NCBI RefSeq assembly: GCF_020850895.1
Contig: NZ_JADZDS010000060.1
Coordinates: 1 to 64,000 of the forward strand
Direction: 5' to 3'
Length of the DNA: 64,000 nt
DNA from: Thermomonas sp.
GTDB lineage: Bacteria; Pseudomonadota; Gammaproteobacteria; Xanthomonadales; Xanthomonadaceae
Shown here in pieces: positions 21,243-33,606 of this stretch (the first letter of the stretch is position 1; the number at the start of each line of letters is the position of its first letter). Under the pieces are notes generated by a model, which saw only the letters and a program-made list of their open reading frames with translations, was not told the DNA's origin and did not search any database. Position numbers and translations under genes: made by a program.

Positions 21243-22371
21243 ATGATCGAGCTCAATCCCATCCGAGCCCGCATCGCCGACCTGTCCGGTCGGCTCGATG
21301 CGCTCCGGGGGTATCTTTGACTACGATGCCAAGCGCGAGCGCCTGGAAGAAGTCGAACGCGAACTGGAACATCCGGATGTCTGGAACGACCCCGCGCGGG
21401 CGCAGGCGCTGGGCCGCGAGCGCTCCTTGCTGGACAAGGTCGTCAACGGTATCCGCGAACTGAAGGATGGGCTGGACGGCTCGGGCGAATTGCTCGACCT
21501 GGCCGAAATGGAGGCCGACGAGGACACCGCGCTGGCGGTGATCGATGACGTCGACCGCTACCAGAAGGGCGTGGAGGCGATCGAGTTCCAACGCATGTTC
21601 TCCGGCAAGATGGACGGTTGCAATGCCTTCGTCGATATCCAGGCCGGTGCCGGTGGCACCGAGGCACAGGACTGGGCGGAAATGCTGCTGCGCATGTACC
21701 TGCGCTGGGCGGAATCGCGTGGCTGGAAGGCGGAATTGATGGAAGTTTCCGGCGGCGACGTGGCCGGGATCAAGTCCGCCACCTTCCGGATCGAGGGTGA
21801 CTATGCCTACGGCTGGCTGAAGACCGAGATCGGCGTGCACCGACTGGTGCGCAAGTCGCCGTTCGATTCCGACAACCGCCGCCACACCAGTTTCACCAGC
21901 GTGTTCGTGTCGCCGGAAGTGGATGACGACATCGACATCGAGATCAACCCGGCCGACCTCAAGACCGATGTCTATCGCAGCTCCGGCGCCGGTGGCCAGC
22001 ACGTCAACAAGACCGAATCGGCGGTGCGCATCACCCATGTCCCCAGCGGGGTGGTGGTCGCCTGCCAGACCGAGCGCAGCCAGCACGCCAACCGCGACCG
22101 CGCGATGAAGATGCTGAAGGCCAAACTGTACGAGATCGAAATCCAGAAGCGCAACGCCGAGAAGGATGCGCTGGAGGCCACCAAGTCCGACATCGGCTGG
22201 GGCAGCCAGATCCGCAATTACGTGTTGGATCAAAGCCGGATCAAGGACCTGCGCACCGGCATCGAGCGCAGCGATACGCAGAAGGTGCTGGACGGTGATC
22301 TCGACGAATTCGTCGAGGCCAGCCTGAAATCCGGGCTGGAGGCCGGGGCGAAACGCAGCGACGCGGCCTGA
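21243..22371 (+). CDS. prfB: Peptide chain release factor 2 (programmed +1 frameshift)
   Basis: Terminates translation at UGA and UAA. Translation starts at ATG 21243 ([14 protein letters not shown]), runs 25 codons to CTT TGA (21315-21320), then slips +1 to GAC at 21319 and continues in the frame of the track ORF 21298..22371. The product is 375 aa. The site has the classic form GGGGGTATCTTTGAC, with a Shine-Dalgarno-like G-run just upstream of CTT TGA C. The stop-recognition SPF tripeptide ([11 protein letters not shown]) and GGQ at residues 250-252 are intact. It is followed 54 bp later by lysS, the usual pair. Confidence 0.97.
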
Positions 22372-22425
22372 GGCTGCGTCGACCTTCGCCCAGCCCCGAT
22401 CCCTCCGAATAGCGAAACGCCTCCC

Positions 22426-23952
22426 ATGACCGACGCCAATCCCCAGCCTGTCCTTGATGAAAACCACCCTGATGAAAACAGGCTCGTCGCGGAGCGCCGC
22501 GCCAAGCTGGCCGCGCTGCGCGGGCAGGGCATTGCGTTTCCCAACGACGCCAAGCGCAACGACTTCGCCGGCGACCTGCAGACCGAGTACGCCGATGCCG
22601 CGCAGTGGACGGGCGAAGCACTGGAAGCCACGGGTCGGCAGGTTGCCATCGCCGGCCGCCTGCTGGCCAAGCGGGTGATGGGCAAGGCCGCGTTCGCCAC
22701 CGTGCAGGACATGAGTGGGCGGATCCAGCTGTTCCTGCAAGCGACCGCCTTGGGCGACACCTATGATGCGTTCAAGGGCTGGGATATCGGCGACATCGTC
22801 GCTGCCGAAGGTTCGCTGATGCGAACCAAGACCGGCGAGCTGTCGGTGAAGGTGGCGTCCCTGCGCCTGCTGGTGAAGTCGCTGCGGCCGCTGCCGGACA
22901 AATTCCACGGTCTTGCCGATGTCGAGCAGCGTTATCGCCAGCGCTACGTCGACCTGATCGTCACCCCGGAAGCACGCGAGGTGTTCATCGCGCGTTCGCG
23001 AATCGTCTCCTGCATGCGGCGTTGGCTGGATGCACGGCGTTTCCTCGAGGTGGAAACGCCGATGATGCATTACCTCGCCGGCGGTGCGACGGCCAAGCCC
23101 TTCACCACCCACCACAACGCGCTGGATCTCGACCTGTTCCTGCGCGTCGCGCCGGAGCTCTACCTCAAGCGCCTCGTGGTCGGCGGGCTGGAACGTGTCT
23201 ACGAAATCAACCGCAACTTCCGCAACGAGGGCGTGTCCACCCGGCACAACCCGGAATTCACCATGCTCGAGTTGTACGAGGCCTACGCCACCTACATCGA
23301 GGTGATGGACCTGACCGAAGCGATGATGCGCGATGTCGCGGTCGAGGCGATGGGCACCACGGCGTTCGAGTGGGATGGGTATTCGATCGATCTCGGGCCG
23401 GCCTTCCGTCGCTGGAAGCTGGAAGAGGCGGTGCGTGAATTGAATCCGGAAATTTCGGTGGCGGATTGCCGCGATCGCGAGGCGCTGGCGAAGCACGCAG
23501 CGCGCCTCGGCATCTACGTCAAACCCGGCTACGGCTGGGGAAAGCTGTTGCTGGAAATCTTCGAGAAGACCGTGGAAGGCGGGCTGGTGCAGCCGACCTT
23601 CATCACCCACTACCCGGTGGAAGTCTCGCCGTTGGCGCGGGAATCGGACAGCGAGCCGGGCATCACCGACCGCTTTGAACTCTTCATCGGAGGAAAGGAA
23701 CTCGCCAATGGCTTCTCGGAATTGAACGATCCGGAAGACCAGGCCGCGCGCTTCAAGGCACAGGTCGAGGCCAAGGCCTCGGGTGACGACGAGGCCATGC
23801 ACTACGATGCCGATTACATCCGCGCACTGGAAGTCGGCCTGGCGCCCACCGGTGGCCTCGGCGTGGGCATCGACCGCTTCGTGATGCTGCTGACCGGCAG
23901 CAGTTCGATTCGCGACGTGCTGCTGTTCCCGTACATGCGGCCGGAAGCGTGA
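22426..23952 (+). CDS. lysS: Lysyl-tRNA synthetase, class II
   Basis: 508 aa. Charges tRNA-Lys. N-terminal OB-fold anticodon-binding domain (residues about 60-180), then the class II core: motif 1 [17 protein letters not shown], motif 2 [23 protein letters not shown] and motif 3 [14 protein letters not shown]. Lysine-pocket residues are in the expected context ([22 protein letters not shown]). Normal length. Its 3' end is convergent with fadD across a strong hairpin. Confidence 0.98.
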   Translation: MTDANPQPVLDENHPDENRLVAERRAKLAALRGQGIAFPNDAKRNDFAGDLQTEYADAAQWTGEALEATGRQVAIAGRLLAKRVMGKAAFATVQDMSGRIQLFLQATALGDTYDAFKGWDIGDIVAAEGSLMRTKTGELSVKVASLRLLVKSLRPLPDKFHGLADVEQRYRQRYVDLIVTPEAREVFIARSRIVSCMRRWLDARRFLEVETPMMHYLAGGATAKPFTTHHNALDLDLFLRVAPELYLKRLVVGGLERVYEINRNFRNEGVSTRHNPEFTMLELYEAYATYIEVMDLTEAMMRDVAVEAMGTTAFEWDGYSIDLGPAFRRWKLEEAVRELNPEISVADCRDREALAKHAARLGIYVKPGYGWGKLLLEIFEKTVEGGLVQPTFITHYPVEVSPLARESDSEPGITDRFELFIGGKELANGFSELNDPEDQAARFKAQVEAKASGDDEAMHYDADYIRALEVGLAPTGGLGVGIDRFVMLLTGSSSIRDVLLFPYMRPEA

Positions 23953-23970
23953 GCTGCACCGTACGTCATG

Positions 23971-23997
23971 AATAAGGCCGACAACGTCGGCCTTATT
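23971..23997. terminator. Bidirectional terminator between lysS and fadD
   Basis: AATAAGGCCGAC and GTCGGCCTTATT form a perfect 12-bp stem with a 3-nt loop. On either strand the stem ends in an A/T-rich end (CTTATTCT on the plus strand), giving a modest U-tract. Its place between convergent genes fits shared termination. Confidence 0.8.
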
Positions 23998-24015
23998 CTC
24001 TGGGGTAGCCTTTGA

Positions 24016-25695
24016 TCAGGCCGTTTTCGCCGGTTCCCGCAACTCCTTGCGCAGGATCTTGCCGACTGGGCTCTTGGGCAATTCGCTGCGAAATTCGACG
24101 AACTTCGGACGCTTGTAGCCGGTCATGTTGTCCGTACAGAACGCCTTGACCTGGTCGGCGGTGAGGGCTGGATCCTTCTTGACGACGAACACTTTCACCG
24201 CTTCGCCGGACTTGTCATCGGGTACGCCGATCGCGGCGACTTCCAGCACCTCAGGCATCATCGCGATCACGTCTTCGACTTCGTTCGGGTACACGTTGAA
24301 GCCAGACACCAGGATCATGTCCTTCTTGCGGTCGACGATGTAGAAATAGCCCTGTGCGTCCATCTTCGCCATGTCGCCGGTGTGCAACCAGCCGTCGGCA
24401 TCCATGACCTTGGCGGTTTCCTCAGGGCGTTGCCAGTAGCCCTTCATCACCTGCGGGCCCTTGACGCACAACTCGCCGACTTCGCCCGGCGGCAGCAGAT
24501 TGCCGTTGTCATCCTTGATGCAGACATCGGTGGAAGGCACCGGCATGCCGATCGAACCGTTGTATTCGCGCAGGTCGAGCGGATTGATGCATACCGCCGG
24601 CGAGGTTTCGGTCAGGCCATAGGCCTCGGCGAGGGTGGTGCCGGTGACGGACTTCCACTTGTCGGCCACCGCACGCTGCACGGCCATGCCACCGCCGAGG
24701 GTCAGGCGCAGCTTGGAAAAGTCGATGTTGCTGAAGCCGGGGGTATTGAGGAGGCCATTGAACAGCGTGTTGACGCCGGTGATCGCGGTGAAGCCGGAGT
24801 CCTTGATCTCCTTGATGAAGCCGGGCATGTCGCGCGGATTGGTGATCAGCAGGTTGGTGCTGCCGAGCTTGAGGAAGATCAGGCAGTTCGCCGTCAGCGC
24901 GAAGATGTGGTACAGCGGCAACGCGGTGACGATCAGTTCTTCGCCGGGGCGGACATTGGATTTCACCCAGGCCGAGGCCTGCTGCATGTTGGCAACGAGG
25001 TTGCGGTGGGTGAGCATCGCGCCCTTGGACACGCCGGTGGTGCCACCGGTGTATTGCAGGAAGGCAATGTCCTCTGGTGCGTTGCGCACCTCGGGCAAGG
25101 AATGCATGCGGCCGAGGGTGAGTGTGTCGCGGAAGCGCTTCGCTCCCGGGATGTCGTAGTACGGGACCATCTTCTTCACGTGCTTGAGCACGAAGTTGAC
25201 GATCAGGCCCTTGGGGAAGCCCAACATGTCGCCGAGCCCTGTGGTGATTGCCTTCACCTGAGGCATCTGCGCCAGCACTTCCTGCGCCACGTTGCCGAAG
25301 TTGTCGAGCACCAGCAGGACGCTGGCGCCGGAGTCGGCCAACTGGTGCTTGAGCTCGCGCGCGGTGTACATTGGGTTGACGTTGACCACGATCAGCCCGG
25401 CGCGAAGCACGCCGAACACGGCGATCGGGTATTGAAGGCAGTTGGGCATCATCACCGCGACGCGGTCGCCCTTCTTGAGTTTGAGCTCTCCGAGCAGGTA
25501 GCCAGCGAAGTCCCGGCTGAGGCGGTCCAGCTGGTCGTAGCTGATGCCCTTTCCCATGTTGATGAAGGCGGTGCGATCGCGGTAGGTCTTCAGGGCGGAG
25601 TCGAACACGTCGGTGATCGACGCAAACTCGTCGAGGTCGATTTCGGCCGGCACGCCGGCGGGGTAGTGGGCCAACCAAGGACGTTCGGAATTCAT
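24016..25695 (-). CDS. fadD: Long-chain fatty acid-CoA ligase (FadD; RpfB by position)
   Basis: 559 aa. ATP-dependent activation of long-chain fatty acids to acyl-CoA via an acyl-adenylate. P-loop-like AMP motif YTGGTTGVSKGAMLTH, adenylate motif AYGLTETSPAVC, and the C-terminal hinge/catalytic block KDMILVSGFNVYPNEVE with the late lysine in PKSPVGKILRKELR. The track start at 26325 is far too early; MNSERPWLAHYPAG at 25695 has GGGGAGC upstream and matches the family N-terminus. Lying between lysS and acnA, it occupies the position of rpfB in xanthomonads, where RpfB feeds or turns over DSF-type fatty acids. No rpfF is adjacent here. Confidence 0.95.
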   Translation of the reverse strand: MNSERPWLAHYPAGVPAEIDLDEFASITDVFDSALKTYRDRTAFINMGKGISYDQLDRLSRDFAGYLLGELKLKKGDRVAVMMPNCLQYPIAVFGVLRAGLIVVNVNPMYTARELKHQLADSGASVLLVLDNFGNVAQEVLAQMPQVKAITTGLGDMLGFPKGLIVNFVLKHVKKMVPYYDIPGAKRFRDTLTLGRMHSLPEVRNAPEDIAFLQYTGGTTGVSKGAMLTHRNLVANMQQASAWVKSNVRPGEELIVTALPLYHIFALTANCLIFLKLGSTNLLITNPRDMPGFIKEIKDSGFTAITGVNTLFNGLLNTPGFSNIDFSKLRLTLGGGMAVQRAVADKWKSVTGTTLAEAYGLTETSPAVCINPLDLREYNGSIGMPVPSTDVCIKDDNGNLLPPGEVGELCVKGPQVMKGYWQRPEETAKVMDADGWLHTGDMAKMDAQGYFYIVDRKKDMILVSGFNVYPNEVEDVIAMMPEVLEVAAIGVPDDKSGEAVKVFVVKKDPALTADQVKAFCTDNMTGYKRPKFVEFRSELPKSPVGKILRKELREPAKTA

Positions 25696-25824
25696 GCTCT
25701 GCTCCCCGGGATCATGGTGTGAACGGTCAATGCGCTTGCGTATGGTACCCAATCTGGACTGAGCATAGCCTTTTGCGACGGACATGGCGATGCTTCGCTG
25801 CAACGGCATTCGGGAGGGCTGGAA

Positions 25825-26271
25825 ATGGGGGTGCTGTGGAGACGATTCGGGGGACAGTGGGCGCTGGTTTGCATGCTGGTGCTGGCCGGATGCGGCGGGC
25901 CGCCACCGGAGCAGGCGGTGCGCGCGCAGCTCACGGCGATGCAGGCCGCCATCGACGGCAAGGATGCTGGCAAGGTGTCCGACCTGCTGGCCGAGGATTT
26001 CGTCGGCAACGACGGCATGGACAAGCGCGGCGCGCGGCGGATGGCAGCCGGGATTTTCCTGCAGTACCGCAATGTCACCGGCCGGATCGGGCCGATCCAG
26101 GTCGAACTGCGTGGCGAGGACGATGCCATCGCCCGCTTCACCGTGTTGGCGACCGCCGGCAGTGGCGGGCTGGTGCCGCAGGATGGGCAGGTGTTCGAGG
26201 TGGAAACCGGCTGGCACCGCGAGGGCCGCGACTGGCTGCTGCGTAGCGCGAACTGGAAGCCGAAGTTGTAG
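25825..26271 (+). CDS. Lipoprotein with NTF2/SnoaL-like domain
   Basis: 148 aa. A type II signal peptide ends in the lipobox LAGC (VLVLAGCGGPPPEQ). After Cys the residues are Gly-Gly, so outer-membrane sorting is plausible. The mature domain (VRAQLTAMQAAIDGKDAGKVSDLLAEDFVG ... GWHREGRDWLLRSANWKP) has the pattern of small NTF2-like / DUF4440 proteins. No enzymatic residue set is evident. A purine-rich GGGAGGGCTGG precedes the ATG. It is divergent from fadD, with 129 bp between. Confidence 0.75.
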   Translation: MGVLWRRFGGQWALVCMLVLAGCGGPPPEQAVRAQLTAMQAAIDGKDAGKVSDLLAEDFVGNDGMDKRGARRMAAGIFLQYRNVTGRIGPIQVELRGEDDAIARFTVLATAGSGGLVPQDGQVFEVETGWHREGRDWLLRSANWKPKL

Positions 26272-26321
26272 GTGGGTCGACGACGTCCGAGTCAGAATCC
26301 ATATCGGGCACAATGAAAACA

Positions 26322-26348
26322 ACAAGGCCTGGCATGCCCCGGCCTTGT
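26322..26348 (-). terminator. acnA transcription terminator
   Basis: Read on the minus strand, ACAAGGCC pairs with GGCCTTGT (8 bp, 11-nt loop), followed by TGTTTTC. It is 28 bp after the acnA stop, a good intrinsic terminator. It could also stop the convergent lipoprotein transcript. Confidence 0.65.
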
Positions 26349-26376
26349 CGCGTGTCTGCTGGATGCGATCAGCGCA

Positions 26377-29130
<2,754 letters not shown>

Positions 29131-29223
29131 GGGACTGCTCCGTGGCGGGACGCCGAAAGTGTAGGGGTGCCGTCGTGACCCCGTGGTGACGTCGGGGGCG
29201 GATCGGCTGTGCGTGGGCACGGG

Positions 29224-29262
29224 TATGATATGCCAAAAAAAGTATGTATGCTTCATGCGTAC
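29224..29262 (+). promoter_or_regulatory. AT-rich promoter/operator of the toxin-antitoxin pair
   Basis: An AT-rich stretch in a GC-rich region contains TATGAT (29224-29229). An imperfect inverted repeat, GTATGC-TTCAT-GCGTAC, lies about 24 bp before the antitoxin start. This arrangement suits autoregulation by an AbrB-type antitoxin, but no site has been demonstrated. Confidence 0.35.
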
Positions 29263-29284
29263 TTCGGTTGCATGGAGGATCGCC

Positions 29285-29545
29285 GTGGACGTCATCGTTG
29301 GGGAGCGCGGTCAGGTGACCCTGCCCAAGCCGGTGCGCGATGCGCTGGGCTTGGCCAAGGGCAGTGTGCTCAAGGTCGAACTTGACGGCGGCCGGATCGT
29401 CCTGCGCAAGGATGCCAGCGAGGCGCTGCGCAAGGTGCGTGGCAAGTTCCGGCTGGCCGACGGGTTGGCGTCGACCGATGCCGCCATGCGTGAGTTGCGT
29501 GGGCGCGCGCCTCTCGACGGCGACGACCAGGGTGATCGCGGGTGA
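29285..29545 (+). CDS. AbrB/MazE-type antitoxin
   Basis: 86 aa from GTG at 29285, chosen because GGAGG lies 6 nt upstream and the domain begins there. [42 protein letters not shown] is a swapped-hairpin SpoVT/AbrB DNA-binding domain. The charged C-terminal 40 residues would wrap and neutralise the toxin. Start and stop GTGA overlap with the PIN gene implies translational coupling. The track start at 29183 is an unsupported extension through the promoter. Confidence 0.85.
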   Translation: MDVIVGERGQVTLPKPVRDALGLAKGSVLKVELDGGRIVLRKDASEALRKVRGKFRLADGLASTDAAMRELRGRAPLDGDDQGDRG

Positions 29546-29952
29546 TCGCGCTGGATTCGCCGGTCCTGATCGATCTGCTGGTGGGCGACCCGCGCCACGC
29601 CGAGGCCGCCGAGGCCTGCATCGGTGACGCGCTGGGCCGCGACGACGTGGTGGTCTGCGATGCGGTGATCGCCGAAGTCCAAGCCGTGCTGGAATCGTCG
29701 GTCGGCCTGATGGAGCCGCTGGCCACGCTGGGCATCCGCCATCTTGCGACCAGTGAGAGCGCCGCGATGCGCGCCGGCTACATGCTCAAGCGCTTCCGCG
29801 CCCGCGGCGGTGGCCGTGAACGGCTGGTGGCGGATTTCCTGATCGGCGCCCACGCGATGCTGCAATGCGATGCCCTGATCACCCGCGATGCCGTGTTTTT
29901 CCGCGACTATTTCAAGGGCCTGAGGCTGATCATCCCCGCGGGAACGGGTTGA
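29542..29952 (+). CDS. PIN-domain ribonuclease toxin, VapC-like
   Basis: 136 aa. [16 protein letters not shown] provides the first acidic residue of the PIN site. VVVCDAVIAEVQAVL gives the second, and ERLVADFLIGAHAMLQCDALITRDAVFFRDYF the third and fourth with the usual DFLIGAHA signature. It is therefore a likely Mg-dependent endoribonuclease. Starts at GTG inside the tandem GGTGATCGCG repeat that ends the antitoxin. The RNA target cannot be read from sequence. Confidence 0.87.
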   Translation: MIALDSPVLIDLLVGDPRHAEAAEACIGDALGRDDVVVCDAVIAEVQAVLESSVGLMEPLATLGIRHLATSESAAMRAGYMLKRFRARGGGRERLVADFLIGAHAMLQCDALITRDAVFFRDYFKGLRLIIPAGTG

Positions 29953-30269
29953 TTGAGGACGCTATCGGATCCCGATGCGGACTCAGCGCTGGCCGAATTC
30001 CCCGGCCGCGGTCGGGCGGGTCACGAAACCTGAAGACCAGTTGAAGCGCAATGTCCTGCCAGACCCCTTGGCAACGTTTTTCCTTGTGCTAGGCTGAAAT
30101 CTCGGGGAACGGGGAGGGACGATCCCGCGTTTGGGGGGTTCCAATACGATCTCCGAGATTGGAGAGTGATGCACGGGCGGCAGACGAGGTCGCTCGGGCT
30201 TGGTCTGGTGGCCGAATGTTCGGTCGATTCCAAGGTCCCACCCATAATCAATTTGCGGAGTGACAACCC
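29953..30269 (+). promoter_or_regulatory. 317-bp intergenic leader before the small secreted protein
   Basis: No gene is visible in either strand. AATCTCGG (30098-30105) and CCGAGATT (30153-30160) form an 8-bp inverted repeat spaced by 47 bp, with G-rich sequence between, so a structured leader is possible. CGGAGTG lies 8-14 bp before the ATG at 30270. No confident promoter hexamers were found. Confidence 0.25.
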
Positions 30270-30611
30270 ATGTTTTCCATTCGTACTTCGATCGTGGCCG
30301 CCTGCGTGGCCGGCCTGTTCGCCCTCGGTGCGACGAGTCAGGCCAGTGCCGCTGATCGTCACGTCCGGATCATCAACAAGACCAGCTACACGATGGTGCG
30401 CTTTTACGCCTCGCGTTCGTCGACTTCCGATTGGGAAGAAGACATTCTTGGCGACAGCGTGGTGCGTTCGGGCGGTTCGGTGCGGATCAACATCGACGAC
30501 GGCACCGGTGCCTGCCTCTTCGATTTCAAGGCCGTGTTCAGCAACGGCAACGAAGCCACCCGCGGCAAGATCAACGTCTGCGAGATCGGCGAGTACACCT
30601 ATACCGACTGA
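30270..30611 (+). CDS. Small secreted protein, unknown function
   Basis: 113 aa. Signal peptide MFSIRTSIVAACVAGLFALGATSQASA is followed by a compact beta-rich domain: RHVRIINKTSYTMVRFYASRSSTSDWEEDILGDSVVRSGGSVRINI ... CLFDFKAVFSNGNE ... KINVCEIGEYTYTD, with two cysteines. The pattern N-x-T-x5-FYAS-x5-W-x3-ILG resembles widespread small periplasmic proteins sometimes misnamed argininosuccinate lyase in databases. Function is unknown. Good ribosome-binding site. Confidence 0.75.
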   Translation: MFSIRTSIVAACVAGLFALGATSQASAADRHVRIINKTSYTMVRFYASRSSTSDWEEDILGDSVVRSGGSVRINIDDGTGACLFDFKAVFSNGNEATRGKINVCEIGEYTYTD

Positions 30612-30673
30612 GCCATGGCAGGCGGTCACGGCGTGATGAACCGGGATCGCCTCATTGGGTTGTTGATGGAACG

Positions 30674-30707
30674 CACCCCGGCAGCGCTTCAACGCGCTGG
30701 CGGGGTG
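30674..30707 (+). terminator. Hairpin after the small secreted protein
   Basis: A 14-nt stem with one mismatch (CACCCCGGCAGCGC with GCGCTGGCGGGGTG) and a TTCAAC loop lies 63 bp past the stop, between convergent genes. There is no U-run. It probably marks the end of the transcript. Confidence 0.4.
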
Positions 30708-30818
30708 TCGTGCGTCTGACGGTTGGCGAAACTCCGGCAAAGTAGGCGCTAGGCGATGGGCCGGAATTGCCGCGGCGACGATCGGTGCCGGGCATCCGGC
30801 AGCGCCGAGTCGTTCCAA

Positions 30819-31433
30819 TCACGCCATCCTTGCATCGATCGCACTGGCCATTGCGCGCCGCTGAAACACGAAATCCCACAGGCTGCCGCCCATCTGCCGC
30901 CACAGCACGGCTGACCGAAGCGCGGCAAGCAGCAACGCGCGGATTTCCGCCACCACATCAATCTGACCGAGGTAGTGCGGATTGCCTTGGACCATCACCC
31001 GCGGGCGCAGGGTGCTGATGGTGTCGGAATAGAGCTTGCCAAGTTCTGCAAGCGTTTCGCTGTCGATTACGGCGGGTGGCTGATCCTCGGCGGGCGAGAT
31101 GCCGCCCAGTCCGGCTTGGATGTCGTCGATCATTTTCTTGTCGCGGATGAAACGACGTTCAAGCTGCAGCACGGCAAGCACCAGTTTGCCCATGGCTTCG
31201 TCCTTGTTGCCGTTGGCAAGGTAATCGCGCAACTGGCGCAGGCCGCTGCGAAGATTGTCGACACCGCCGTAGACCGTTTCGGCGTCGGCGGCATCGATCA
31301 TGAACACGCTGTTGATCGCAGTCTCGATCTGGTGCCCCTCGCCATGCCCGGTATCGGCGATACGCCGGACTTGGGTCAGTGCTTGCAGCAGGCCTGCCAA
31401 GGCAAGGACACGGTCGTCGATGCTCGAATTCAT
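30819..31433 (-). CDS. hflD: HflD homologue
   Basis: 204 aa, soluble and helical. Starts [29 protein letters not shown], the HflD pattern, with the central [31 protein letters not shown] and C-terminal [20 protein letters not shown]. In E. coli HflD modulates lambda CII stability and is encoded downstream of mnmA, as here. The ATG overlaps the mnmA stop by four bases (ATGA), so it is translationally coupled. Native role outside phage biology is unclear. Confidence 0.92.
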   Translation of the reverse strand: MNSSIDDRVLALAGLLQALTQVRRIADTGHGEGHQIETAINSVFMIDAADAETVYGGVDNLRSGLRQLRDYLANGNKDEAMGKLVLAVLQLERRFIRDKKMIDDIQAGLGGISPAEDQPPAVIDSETLAELGKLYSDTISTLRPRVMVQGNPHYLGQIDVVAEIRALLLAALRSAVLWRQMGGSLWDFVFQRRAMASAIDARMA

Positions 31434-32551
31434 GGTGCGTCGGTTCCTTCGGCGACTCCGGGCATGGGCGCATCGGTGGACGCGATCACTGCACCGCCGA
31501 GACAATTATCTCCGGAATAAAGCACCAGCGACTGGCCTGGCGTCACCGCGCGCTGGGGGGCGGCAAAGTGCACTGCAAGCGTGCCGTCGTCATCGACGAC
31601 CACGTCGCAGGCTTGGTCTGGTTGCCGGTAGCGGGTTTGGGCGACGCATGCAAAACGGGTTGCAGGCGGCGCCCCGGCGATCCAGTGAGCAAACCGGGTG
31701 CGCAGGTTGCGGGAAAGCAGCCAAGGACTGGCGTGGCCTTGGTCGACGTACAGGATGTTGCGCGCCACATCCTTGCCGATCACGAACCAAGGGGCTTGGG
31801 CGCGTCCGCGCACGCCGCCGATCTGCAGGCCCTCGCGCTGGCCGAGCGTGAAATAGCAGACCCCGGGGTGGTGACCGATGCAGGCGCCTTCGGGGGTGCG
31901 GATCTCGCCGTCCTGACTGGGGAGGAAGCGCGCCAGGAATTCGCGAAAATCACGTTCGCCGATGAAGCAGATCCCGGTGGAATCGCGTTTGCTTGCCGTG
32001 CCAAGGCCGTGCCCTGCGGCGATCGCACGCACTTGCGCCTTGTCCAGATCACCCAACGGGAAGCAAGTGGCGGCAAGTTGTTCCTGGCCAAGCTGGTGTA
32101 GGAAGTAGCTCTGGTCCTTGTTGGCATCCACGGCCTTGCGCAGGCGATAGCCGCTTCCAACCCGTTCCACGCGGGCATAGTGGCCGGTGGCGATGGTCGG
32201 GGCGCCGAGTTCGCGGGCAGCGGCGAGGAAGTGCTTGAATTTGATTTCGCGGTTGCAGGCGATATCCGGGTTGGGTGTGCGCCCGGCCGCGTATTCGGAC
32301 AGGAACTGCCGGAACACCTCGTTGCGGTATTCCCTGGAAAAATCCCGGAACCGGATCGGGATGCCCAATTGACCGCACACGGCCACTGCGTCGCGCCGAT
32401 CCTCTTCGGCGCGGCACTCGCCGCTGCCATCGTCGGCCCAGTTGCTCATGAACACTCCGACCACCTCATGGCCGGCATCACGCAGCAACAGTGCGGCAAC
32501 CGAGGAATCCACCCCGCCGGACATGCCGACGACGACCCGTTCCCCGCTCAT
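31430..32551 (-). CDS. mnmA: tRNA-specific 2-thiouridylase MnmA
   Basis: 373 aa. Thiolates U34 of tRNAs for Lys, Glu and Gln. PP-loop ATP site [15 protein letters not shown] at the N-terminus; nucleophilic cysteine in [12 protein letters not shown] and the persulfide-forming cysteine in [12 protein letters not shown]. Normal length. ATGA overlaps connect it to the Nudix gene upstream and hflD downstream, so three genes form one unit. Confidence 0.97.
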   Translation of the reverse strand: MSGERVVVGMSGGVDSSVAALLLRDAGHEVVGVFMSNWADDGSGECRAEEDRRDAVAVCGQLGIPIRFRDFSREYRNEVFRQFLSEYAAGRTPNPDIACNREIKFKHFLAAARELGAPTIATGHYARVERVGSGYRLRKAVDANKDQSYFLHQLGQEQLAATCFPLGDLDKAQVRAIAAGHGLGTASKRDSTGICFIGERDFREFLARFLPSQDGEIRTPEGACIGHHPGVCYFTLGQREGLQIGGVRGRAQAPWFVIGKDVARNILYVDQGHASPWLLSRNLRTRFAHWIAGAPPATRFACVAQTRYRQPDQACDVVVDDDGTLAVHFAAPQRAVTPGQSLVLYSGDNCLGGAVIASTDAPMPGVAEGTDAP

Positions 32552-33078
32552 GGGAAGGCGTGCAGCAGCGACAGCGGGTACCGGCTGCCGCCAAGGAAAT
32601 CAGCCACGGCGCGCCAGACCAGCGGGCTGCGGTGACGGTGGGATTGTGACCGCAGCTCTTCCGGAAGCATCCAGAGTGCGCGTTCGATTCCCTGGTCGAG
32701 CACAGCACCCGGGATCGGATCGAGCGCTTCAGCTGCAAAAGCAAACCGCAGGTAGTGGACGCTACGGGTGGGTGAGGTCCACTGATGGATGCCGACCAAG
32801 GCGGTGATGCAAACGTTCCAGCCGCTTTCTTCCCGGGTTTCCCGGACCGCGGCCTCGATCAGGCTTTCGCCGGGTTCCAGATGGCCGGCGGGCTGGTTCA
32901 GGACCAGTCGCTTTCCGGTATCGGCAGGGTCGACAGTCGCCGGCGGGATTGCCCTCCCACCGGAACTCCGTCCGTCATCGACATGTTCTTCGACGCACAG
33001 GAGCCGCCCGTCACGGACAGTGACGACCGCGACGGTGACATCCTGTGCGAGGCGCGGTCCGCTGCCGCAAGCCGCCAT
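32548..33078 (-). CDS. Nudix hydrolase (NudJ-like)
   Basis: 176 aa. Complete Nudix box [23 protein letters not shown] (GX5EX7REUXEEXGU), so it is likely an active Mg-dependent pyrophosphohydrolase. A proline/glycine-rich insertion (residues about 35-55) precedes the box. NudJ of E. coli, also next to mnmA, hydrolyses the thiamine precursor HMP-PP and nucleoside diphosphates; the position supports a NudJ-type assignment but does not prove the substrate. Coupled to mnmA by ATGA. Confidence 0.9.
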   Translation of the reverse strand: MAACGSGPRLAQDVTVAVVTVRDGRLLCVEEHVDDGRSSGGRAIPPATVDPADTGKRLVLNQPAGHLEPGESLIEAAVRETREESGWNVCITALVGIHQWTSPTRSVHYLRFAFAAEALDPIPGAVLDQGIERALWMLPEELRSQSHRHRSPLVWRAVADFLGGSRYPLSLLHAFP

Positions 33079-33549
33079 TCAAAGATCGTCGGTGTCGCCG
33101 GAGAGCTCGATTTCCTTGTCGTCTGCAATCGAGCCGGCGATCCGGATCGCCTCACCCAGCTGTGCAGCGTCGACGCTGTCGGGCAGCTTGATCACGTAAT
33201 ACAGGTAGTCGCCGGCGATTTCCCAGGCACCGATCTTCTTGGTGCGGCTTTCACGCAATAGCTCAAGCGCCATTTCCGGGGTGACGTGGTCGGTCTTGAT
33301 GTTTGCCGCGGGCGCGAACACTTCGCGCACGCTCATGCCACCGCTCTCCTCGGTTCCGCCGGAAACATAGACCAACTGGGTGCGGTTTTCGCTGGTGAAA
33401 TTCAGTACCACCTTGTAGTCCCCATCGTCATCGATGGTGAACTTGAGGCCACGGGCGGTCAGGCGGGCTTCCACCGCGGCGTCACCGGCATTGGCCGGAA
33501 GCGAGGCCAGCGGAAGCAGGCAAGCGAGGGAGAGGGCGAGCAGGCGCAT
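33079..33549 (-). CDS. Periplasmic protein, possibly YbjN-like
   Basis: 156 aa with signal peptide [21 protein letters not shown]. The mature part reads [40 protein letters not shown] ... [21 protein letters not shown], an alpha/beta pattern like YbjN-family proteins (type III chaperone-like fold). It ends one base before the Nudix start, so it heads that gene cluster. Function unknown. Confidence 0.7.
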   Translation of the reverse strand: MRLLALSLACLLPLASLPANAGDAAVEARLTARGLKFTIDDDGDYKVVLNFTSENRTQLVYVSGGTEESGGMSVREVFAPAANIKTDHVTPEMALELLRESRTKKIGAWEIAGDYLYYVIKLPDSVDAAQLGEAIRIAGSIADDKEIELSGDTDDL

Positions 33550-33606
33550 GGATGGCTCCGGTTGCTGTGGGACGGCCGGTCATCCGGCGCGGCTTATACT
33601 TTGCCG

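Noticed and set aside
21318-21320. prfB as a pseudogene because of an early TGA
   Set aside because: CTT TGA C with an upstream G-run is the known RF2 frameshift site, and the joined product has all motifs at the expected numbering.
21253-23802. 849-aa minus-strand ORF
   Set aside because: Antisense to prfB and lysS, with the shadow-like composition; no motif found.
29183-29284. N-terminal extension of the AbrB antitoxin
   Set aside because: It runs through the AT-rich promoter region; the GTG at 29285 has a ribosome-binding site and matches the domain start.
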